Source of the DNA: Tachypleus tridentatus
Lineage: Eukaryota; Arthropoda; Merostomata; Xiphosura; Limulidae
NCBI RefSeq assembly: GCF_004210375.1
Contig: NC_134834.1
Span: 11,641,857-11,705,856 of the forward strand
Direction: 5' to 3'
DNA length: 64,000 nucleotides
The position numbers were made by a program, and so were the translations under genes. Of the stretch, positions 27,701-36,700 are shown piece after piece. Within the stretch, counting starts at the first letter, position 1; the number at the start of each line of letters is the position of its first letter. A model generated the notes under the pieces. The model was not told the DNA's origin and did not search any database. It saw only the letters and a list, made by a program, of their open reading frames with translations.

Positions 27701-30700
27701 CTCGTTTATTCAGCGTCACCACGTGACAATCGAACTCATAAGAGGTACGTTTTATATCCTCTGATAATAGAGATCGCAATACTAGTCTAAGGGAGTTAAG
27801 TCTTCAGAACTATACTATCGTGTTTATAAAACAAATGTTTAAAGCAATACGATTTCATTAAAAATAATTTAAACCAACAACACTTTGTTAAATAGAATAA
27901 AGTATTTCATATATTGTTTTTATAATTATTATTTTTTTTCAGATACGAAAAACTAACGGCAGTTTTCTTGTGTCCCGCATTGTGTCGTTAAAATTCAGGG
28001 TTCAATTCCACCTTTTTGTAGCTTTGCGCTGAAACAATCACAGCGCCACCTTCTGTTAACATGATAACACAAACAAAGTATAAGAATAAAAAATATGATA
28101 AAACAATTTTTAAAAATCAAAAAGGTTATTGGATAAAACCAGAAATGAAATAAAAACATTAAGATACAGAAGATGTCCAAGTAGTTTCCACACATCAAAC
28201 ATTTCACAGACGTTATAAAAGTAACAGTTACAAGAGAATGTTTTTATATCGTTTTATTTCTCCTAGATAAGAAGGATTGCTACAAATGTATATTTAGTGA
28301 TGGACACCAACAACCTGTAAAATATGTGTTTCCATAGTTCTCTTAAAACATTGGTAAACAAACAAGGAACTGAATAGTAAAGACATTCGTAGCTATGTAA
28401 CATTAGTTGAATACAGGACCTGAGTTATATTAGTAAAATACAGGACCTAAGTTGTACTAGTAGAATACAGGACCTAAGTTGTATTAGTAGAATACAGGAC
28501 CTAAGTTGTACTAGTAGAATACAGGACCTGAGTTGTATTAGTAGAATACAGGACTTGAGTTGTATCAGTAGAATACAGGACCTGAGTTGTACTAGTGGAA
28601 TACAGGACCTGATTTGTATTAGTAGAATACAGTACCTAAGTTGTACTAGTAGAATACAGGACCTAAGTTGTATCAGTAGAATACAGGACCTGAGTTGTAT
28701 TAGTAGAATACAGGACCTGAGTTGTACTAGTAGAATACAGGACCTGAGTTGTATTAGTAGAATACAGGACCTAAGTTGTACTAATAGAATACAGGACCTG
28801 AGTTGTATTAGTAGAATACAGAACCTGAGTTGTACTAGTAGAATACAGGACCTAAGTTGTATAAGTAGAATACAGGACCTAAGTTGTGTTAGTAGAATAC
28901 AGGACTTCAGTTATATTAGTAGAATGCAGGACCTAAGTTGTATTAGTAGAATACAGAATCTGAGTTGTACTAGTAGAATACAGGACCTGAGTTGTATTAG
29001 TAGAATACAGGACTTGAGTTGTATTTGTAGAATACAGGACCTGAGTTGTACTAGTGGAATACAGGACCTGATTTGTATTAGTAGAATACAGTACCTAAGT
29101 TGTACTAGTAGAATACAGGACCTAAGTTGTATCAGTAGAATACAGGACCTGAGTTGTATTAGTAGAATACAGGACCTGAATTGTACTAGTAGAATACAGG
29201 ACCTAAGTTGTATCAGTAGAATACAGGACCTGAGTTGTATTAGTAGAATACAGGACCTGAGTTGTACTAGTAGAATACAGGACCTGAGTTGTATTAGTAG
29301 AATACAGGACCTAAGTTGTACTAATAGAATACAGTACCTGAGTTGTATTAGTAGAATGCAGAACCTGAGTTGTACTAGTAGAATACAGGACCTAAGTTGT
29401 ATAAGTAGAATACAGGACCTAAGTTGTACTAGTAGAATACAGGACCTAAGTTGTACTAGTAGAATACAGGACCTAAGTTGTATCAGTAGAATACAGGACC
29501 TAAGTTGTGTTAGTAGAATGCAGGACCTAAGTTGTATTAGTAGAATACAGAATCTGAGTTGTACTAGTAGAATACAGGACCTGAGTTATATTAATAGAAT
29601 ACAGTACCTAAGTTGTATTAGTAGAATACAGAATCTGAGTTGTACTAGTAGAATACAGGACCTGAGTTGTATTAGTAGAATACAGGACTTGAGTTGTATT
29701 TGTAGAATACAGGACCTGAGTTGTACTAGTGGAATACAGGACCTGATTTGTATTAGTAGAATACAGTACCTAAGTTGTACTAGTAGAATACAGGACCTAA
29801 GTTGTATCAGTAGAATACAGGACCTGAGTTGTATTAGTAGAATACAGGACCTGAATTGTACTAGTAGAATACAGGACCTAAGTTGTATCAGTAGAATACA
29901 GGACCTGAGTTGTATTAGTAGAATACAGGACCTGAGTTGTACTAGTAGAATACAGGACCTGAGTTGTATTAGTAGAATACAGGACCTAAGTTGTACTAAT
30001 AGAATACAGTACCTGAGTTGTATTAGTAGAATGCAGAACCTGAGTTGTACTAGTAGAATACAGGACCTAAGTTGTATAAGTAGAATACAGGACCTAAGTT
30101 GTACTAGTAGAATACAGGACCTAAGTTGTACTAGTAGAATACAGGACCTAAGTTGTATCAGTAGAATACAGGACCTAAGTTGTGTTAGTAGAATGCAGGA
30201 CCTAAGTTGTATTAGTAGAATACAGAATCTGAGTTGTACTAGTAGAATACAGGACCTGAGTTATATTAATAGAATACAGTACCTAAGTAGTATTAGTAGA
30301 ATACAGTACCTAAGTAGTATTAATAGAATACAGTACCTAAGTAGTAGTAGTAGAATACAGGACCTAAGTAGTATTAATAGAATACAGTACCTAAGTAGTA
30401 TTAATAGAATACAGGACCTGAGTTATATTAATAGAATACAGTGCCTAAGTAGTATTAGTAGAATACAGGACCTGAGTTGTTCTAGTAGAATTCAGTACCT
30501 GATTTGTATTAGTAGAATACAGTACCTAAGTTTTACTAGTAGAATACAGGACCTGAGTTGTATCAGTAGAATACAGGACCTGAGTTGTATTAGTAGAATA
30601 CAGGACCTGAGTTGTACTAGTAGAATACAGGACCTGAGTTGTATTAGTAGAATACAGGACCTGAGTTGTACTAGTAGAATACAGGACCTAAGTTGTATCA

Positions 30701-33700
30701 GTAGAATACAGAACCTGAGTTATATTAATAGAATACAGTACCTAAGTAGTATTAGTAGAATACAGTACTTAAGTAGTATTAATAGAATACAGTACCTAAG
30801 TAGTATTAGTAGAATACAGTACCTAAGTAGTAGTAGTAGAATACAGTACCTAAGTAGTATTAATAGAATACAGGACCTAAGTAGTATTAATAGAATACAG
30901 GACCTAAATAGTATTAATAGAATACAGTACTTAAGTAGTATCAGTAGAATACAGGACCTATGTTTCAGTTAAATACAATTCATACAGATTGAATGAAGCT
31001 AAATTGTCACTCAGAACTTATTAATTAAGTTCTATTAGCCTGTAACACATCTGTTATGAGGTGAATGTAATACACAAGTTTGTAATGTGTTATCCGTGTT
31101 TGTTCATGGGATTTAACTGTTAGATTTTTTATACCTATGTGATTTCCCGTGGGTAAAGAAATATACCTCATGTACGTTCTTCACTTACCTTTGACCCAGA
31201 CACGCGTGACCTTGTGATTAGCGTGTCGAGCTCGAACTTGTAAGGTCGAAGGTTTGAACCACGAAATGTCAGTTTAGTACTCTCGGCTATTGGGAAAGAA
31301 GGTCGTTTTAACTGTGACGGTCAGTTTCCAAGCTGTATAATAGGCAGAAGGTACTTTTGGCGGATTTCGTTCCTTTTGGTCAGCATTTCTAAATTAGAGC
31401 TGGCTAGATATGAATTCTAGACATCTGTGACGTGATTTAGTTTGTGTCACGTTGAGAAAATGGCTTCCATTCATTATCACAGTATTTTTAAAACATTGAA
31501 CGTGAAGTTATTGTTTGTTCAAGAATATAAATAACTTCAAGATTTATTCCTTTGAATGTGACATCATGAACTACGTAAACAATTCCCAACACTGAGTTTT
31601 AAAAGAAATTCCCCAGTTTTCATAGAGGTCGCTTCTTATGACAGAGATCTTTAACAACGAAAAAAAAAATGGAGGTACATTTCCCGCCGTATTTGTCAGC
31701 ATCAATCAATCAGAAATATAAAAGTTTTACGTTCTAGTTTGGATAAATTGTTTTCGTGATAAGCGAGGCTTAACCTCGAAATGAAGTTACTTTAAAAGAC
31801 AATAACCATAGATTTTGAAATATCATACTAGTCTTCTTGAAGGTAAAAAACTGAGATCAAAAAACGACTCAGTTCAATCACAAAAAAGAAGTCTTTACTT
31901 AGAATGTTCTGTTGTTTGATTTGATTGGCTGGTAAAACTGTTTGTTTTTTTTATGTGTAACGTGATCTACCTCTTTTATGATGTTCTTGTTTTATTACAT
32001 TCTGTTAAGCTGTTTGTTTTACGTGTCAGTAAACTGCTGCTGTATACAAAATCACGTTTTTCAGTTTTCAGTAAGTATAGCCGATAAGTAATTTTTTGAA
32101 TACGCCCGCTCTAACTCACGCAGTTTCCTGTAAAACAACGACTCAGCTTCAGGAACGACACAAATAATGCTTCGTGATGCAAAACATTAATATATTCAGA
32201 GTACACTGATGTGTCCACATCTGGGATTTAGAATTTCCAAGATAGGGAGTATCCCTTACATGTGATTGTTATGAAAAATAAAAGAACGGATCAATTCGGG
32301 CCACCAGGACCATCCTGAGAGAGACCTACAACAAGTCGTGCCAAGTTGTAATAAGCAAAGTGTCTTGTAACAGATGAGAAACAACGATCACAAATGTCAG
32401 TGTCAAAAGTGTTGTAATAGTCTAAAATGAACATATCACCACAATCATGGTTCCGTAACCAAACACAATTTATTCACCATAACAATTCTTAGAAATAAAT
32501 TCAATACCGTTCAGAAACAAATGTCTGTCCGAGACTCCACACAAATATTAATAAACAGTTTATCATAAATGGGAATAAATCAGTAATAATGAAATCACGA
32601 AAAAACAGAAAGAAAAACTTAATTTCAAAAGTTTGTTTGTTTGTTTGTTTGTTTTGGAATTTCGCACAAAGCTACTCGAGGGCTATCTGTGCTAGCCGTC
32701 CCTAATTTAGCAGTGTAAGACTAGAGGGAAGGCAGCTAGTCATCACCACCCACCGCCAACTCTTGGGCTACTCTTTTACCAACGAATAGTGGGATTGACC
32801 GTCACATTATACACCCCCACGGCTGGGAGGGCGAGCATGTTTAGCGCGACGCGGGCGCGAACCCGCGACCCTCGGATTACGAGTCGCACGCCTTACGCGC
32901 TCGGCCATGCCGGGCCATAATTTCAAAAGAAAACCAAACACAATATTCGAACAATATCTCTTTATGTCGCTCATAATACTGATAACAATATCGAGTGAAA
33001 ACAGTAACAAATGTGCCCTTCAATAGCTATCTCAAGAGGTTCGGCATAATCTGAGGGTCGCGGGTTCGAATCCCCATCGCACCAAACTTGCTCGCCCTTT
33101 CAGCCATGGAGGCGTTATAAGTGACGGTCAATCCCGCTATTCGTTCGTAAAAGAGTAGCCCAAGAGTTGGCGGTGGGTGGTGATGACTCGCTGCCTTCCC
33201 TCTAGTCTTACACTGCTAAATTAGGGACGGCTAGCGCAGATAGCTCTCGTGTAGCTTTGTGCGAAATTCCAAAACAAACAAACAAACTGCCTCATGATTT
33301 TCTCTCTCTTAGTAAAGCTTCTTGAAGGATATTTATTCACAGAGTAGGTCACGGGAGTACATCTCATGTGATCATAGATTTACATATTTTTCTGATACAT
33401 CCACAGTATCTGTACAACCGTAATAATAAAAATTAAAATTTGCCATCTCACAGTGTCTATACGTTCGTAACATAATCAGAGAAGATCTCTGTCTGGAGAA
33501 CTGACATAGTTTTTCACATTTACACAAGTTCCTTTCGCTACATATTCTTTCAACTGTTGAATACCTAAAGCAGTCGTATAATAAAACAAGTATTCATAAT
33601 ATTTCATAAGCAGACATACCAGTCCAGTAGCCCGACCTGTGCCAATGGATTTCTGTGCAATCAGGTTGTTGAAAGTGGCACTGGCAAACTGCCATTGTAA

Positions 33701-36700
33701 TACGCCATCATGTATGGATTATGGAAACCCTGCTGGTAAGAGTTGTGCGTTTTGGACAAGACAGCTTTTTGACAGATAGAAGACGGTCATACGTAACGGC
33801 ATGGAGTGTTACTATGAAGTTAAGGCTTGGTTTAGATATTAGGTTAAGAATATATTTTAAGCTGGATTAACTTAAGTTTCATTATGGTTATTTTTGGTTA
33901 AGGTTAAGTTTAGCTTGCCTAAATTAGGTTATTGTTAACTTGAATTAAGCGTAAATAACGTAAGGTTAAAAAATAAGGTTTGGGTTTAGTTAAAAACAGA
34001 TGAAATACAAACATAAATTAGCAAGCCCCACATCAAAGAAATAGTAGTAGTCCATAAACCTAAACATGCTACACAGTCTTGAGTAATACTTTAATACCCC
34101 CTAAACAGCGGGAATATTGTAGGTGGCAGCATTGATTGATGATGGACGCCTTTTAGGTTATAAGACAGCGGTTGTTATTGCTTTTAATGCAGAGCTAAAC
34201 AATGGATGATACGTGCTTTGTGCAACGCAAAGAATCAAACTCTGGTATTTAACGTTGTAAGTTCGTCACCTCACAGCTGATCCACCAGGGAAAAATAGAA
34301 TAGAAATCGTAAAACGACGTTCCTACAGATACGATGAAAACACTAATTTCCAAAATAAATATCCCTTACTCTGTTCAGAACTCGATCAATAAGTACTTCA
34401 TCTACCGATCGTCTTTCTAACTAAAATCTAATTCTTTTAAAAATAATTTGTTTTCGAATATGAAACGATCTTGCAAGCAGCAAGTTTCAGAGTTAACTGG
34501 ACTTTATTTTTTTCTAATTCAAATATTTTTTTTTATTTAAGTATTTTTATGTTACTCAACTGGCAACCAAAACCAATAACATTAACAAACAATAACTCGC
34601 AGTTTTATGTTTTTATAAGTAAGCTAAATGTATGGTTGTTCTTTGTATATATCTTCTAGAACACGACACCAGTCATCTCTACCAAGTCATGATTCTATAT
34701 CTAAACTTACAGGTGAGTTAATGTTATGACTTGTTACCCATTCATGATTCTATATCTAAACTTACAGGTGAGTTAATGATGTAACTTGTTACCCAGTCAT
34801 GATTCTACATCTAAACCTACAAGGTAAATTACTGATTTACTCTGTATAACGAAATGAACAGATAAAGTCAGGATTCAGTAGTTAAGCCTCAAGGTGAATC
34901 GAACTCTGAGTTTACAAATAGTGAGATCTAACGCCATCTGTAGTGTAGAAACGTGTTGTATTCTTAATATAAAGGATTTTTATCCACTTTTAACAGGTGT
35001 CAGTCTTGATGTGAGGGGATCTCAAAAGGTGAGGAACATCCGAGCTTCCAGCTCCTCCTCAGAATCATCTCAACAAGTGAGTGGCTGCACCGGACGTCTC
35101 ACTTATCTGATATTACGAATAGTTAGATGATAAACACCATTCGATTAATAAGGCATTTACTATAAATTATATGTAAATATTCAAATAAAAATTTAAAAGA
35201 AAAATTCCCAAATTCTGATAGAATGAAAGGGTAAATAAGGACACTTAATATACACTTCACAGACACATGATTCGGGCATTGGCTAATGGTTAATGTATTA
35301 AATTGTGAACCCGATAATCCCTGGTTGGAGTCCCGTTGCCAGAAAAGAAATGTGTGCTTTGCTATAAGAGTGACAGTCAGATCCGAATACTTGATTAGAA
35401 GGATGAACAGTAATGATAAACAAACAAAACAATTCTGACAACAAAAGAATCGAAGAAAACTACATCTCACAGTTTGTTTACTCACGGTTTATACGAAAGT
35501 GGAATCCCTGTAAAATTTTTGTTGAATTTTTACATCTAATTTCGACTTATTAAGACATTATTATATCCGACGTAAATTCTCCACAATTGGAAAATATACG
35601 TATGAAAGTACACTTTCTTTATTACTGAGGACAAATGGAATTCCTATGGTATGCCCAACACGGGTACCTGAACCCAGTTTTTAGCCTTAAAACTTACAGA
35701 TGTGCCACTAGAAACATTTCTCTTCTAATGGCAAAGTAGCCAAGTGAAAACTTATTTGTTTTCTTCCAGACATTAGAAGATATTTCGCCCAGTTTTGGGT
35801 TATCAGAATGTGATACGTCATGGATGACATCAATATCTAGGGTTCACTCTTCCACCGATTTTCCTGATGAGATAAATCATGGCTCAGAAGGAAAATACGA
35901 AAAAACAGAAAGAGATTATAGTAGCTGTAAAGACAACTCGAAAATTCGTTCTTATATTCCAAAAAACACAATAGAAAATGAAAACCCAGAAACATCGAAC
36001 GGAACTGACATCACGTGTGATCCAGAAGAGCCATCCAGTGAAAATGAAGATGCAATGATGACGTTGCTTCTTAATCTGTCACGTCCTGCCAGAGAATGCT
36101 GGGAAATTTATCAGAAGCTTCGACAAGAAGGCCTAAAAGTACCCTTCAAAACTTTGAACAGGTAAATATCTCAAGCGTTTTGTCGACATGTTTCAACCTT
36201 GTAAAGATAACCATACTTTGATGTTTATTTCAAGTGTTCTGATGTTTTAAAGAAATGAAACATTGACGGTTTAACAGATTTTCGTCTTCGTGATCAACAT
36301 GTTAATTTATTTATAGGTAATGTATTGCTGTTGATGCTTAAAAATAATAAATAATCGATGTTAAAATAGATGAATAAAGTTGTGTTACTAACCCTAATTG
36401 TAGTTTGTAAACGACTCATTTTACATTCACAGAAATAACTCTCTATCAATTTAATCTTGTTCAAACTATAACAGTTGTAGTTCATGTAGTTTGGCAGTAT
36501 AAATATCGTCTGGCTAGATGAGGTCTGGTACTGGGTGCAAGGCTTCGTCAAAATATATGACATATATATAGTGTGGTTGGCATATTTTAATACAGTCTTA
36601 TTTCCTTTCACCAATACGTTCTTGGAAGAGCACAAACCAAACAGTAATTTTTACAGCGTTATCAACAAAACGTGTTTTCGAGTTTTATTTGTTACTAAGA

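Noticed and set aside
28404-30962. CRISPR-like array
   Set aside because: Units are contiguous with no unique spacers, and the DNA is clearly eukaryotic. The same applies to the other arrays.
33830-33990. Telomere-like ttaggt/ggttaag words
   Set aside because: Irregular spacing and sequence, not a tandem TTAGG run.
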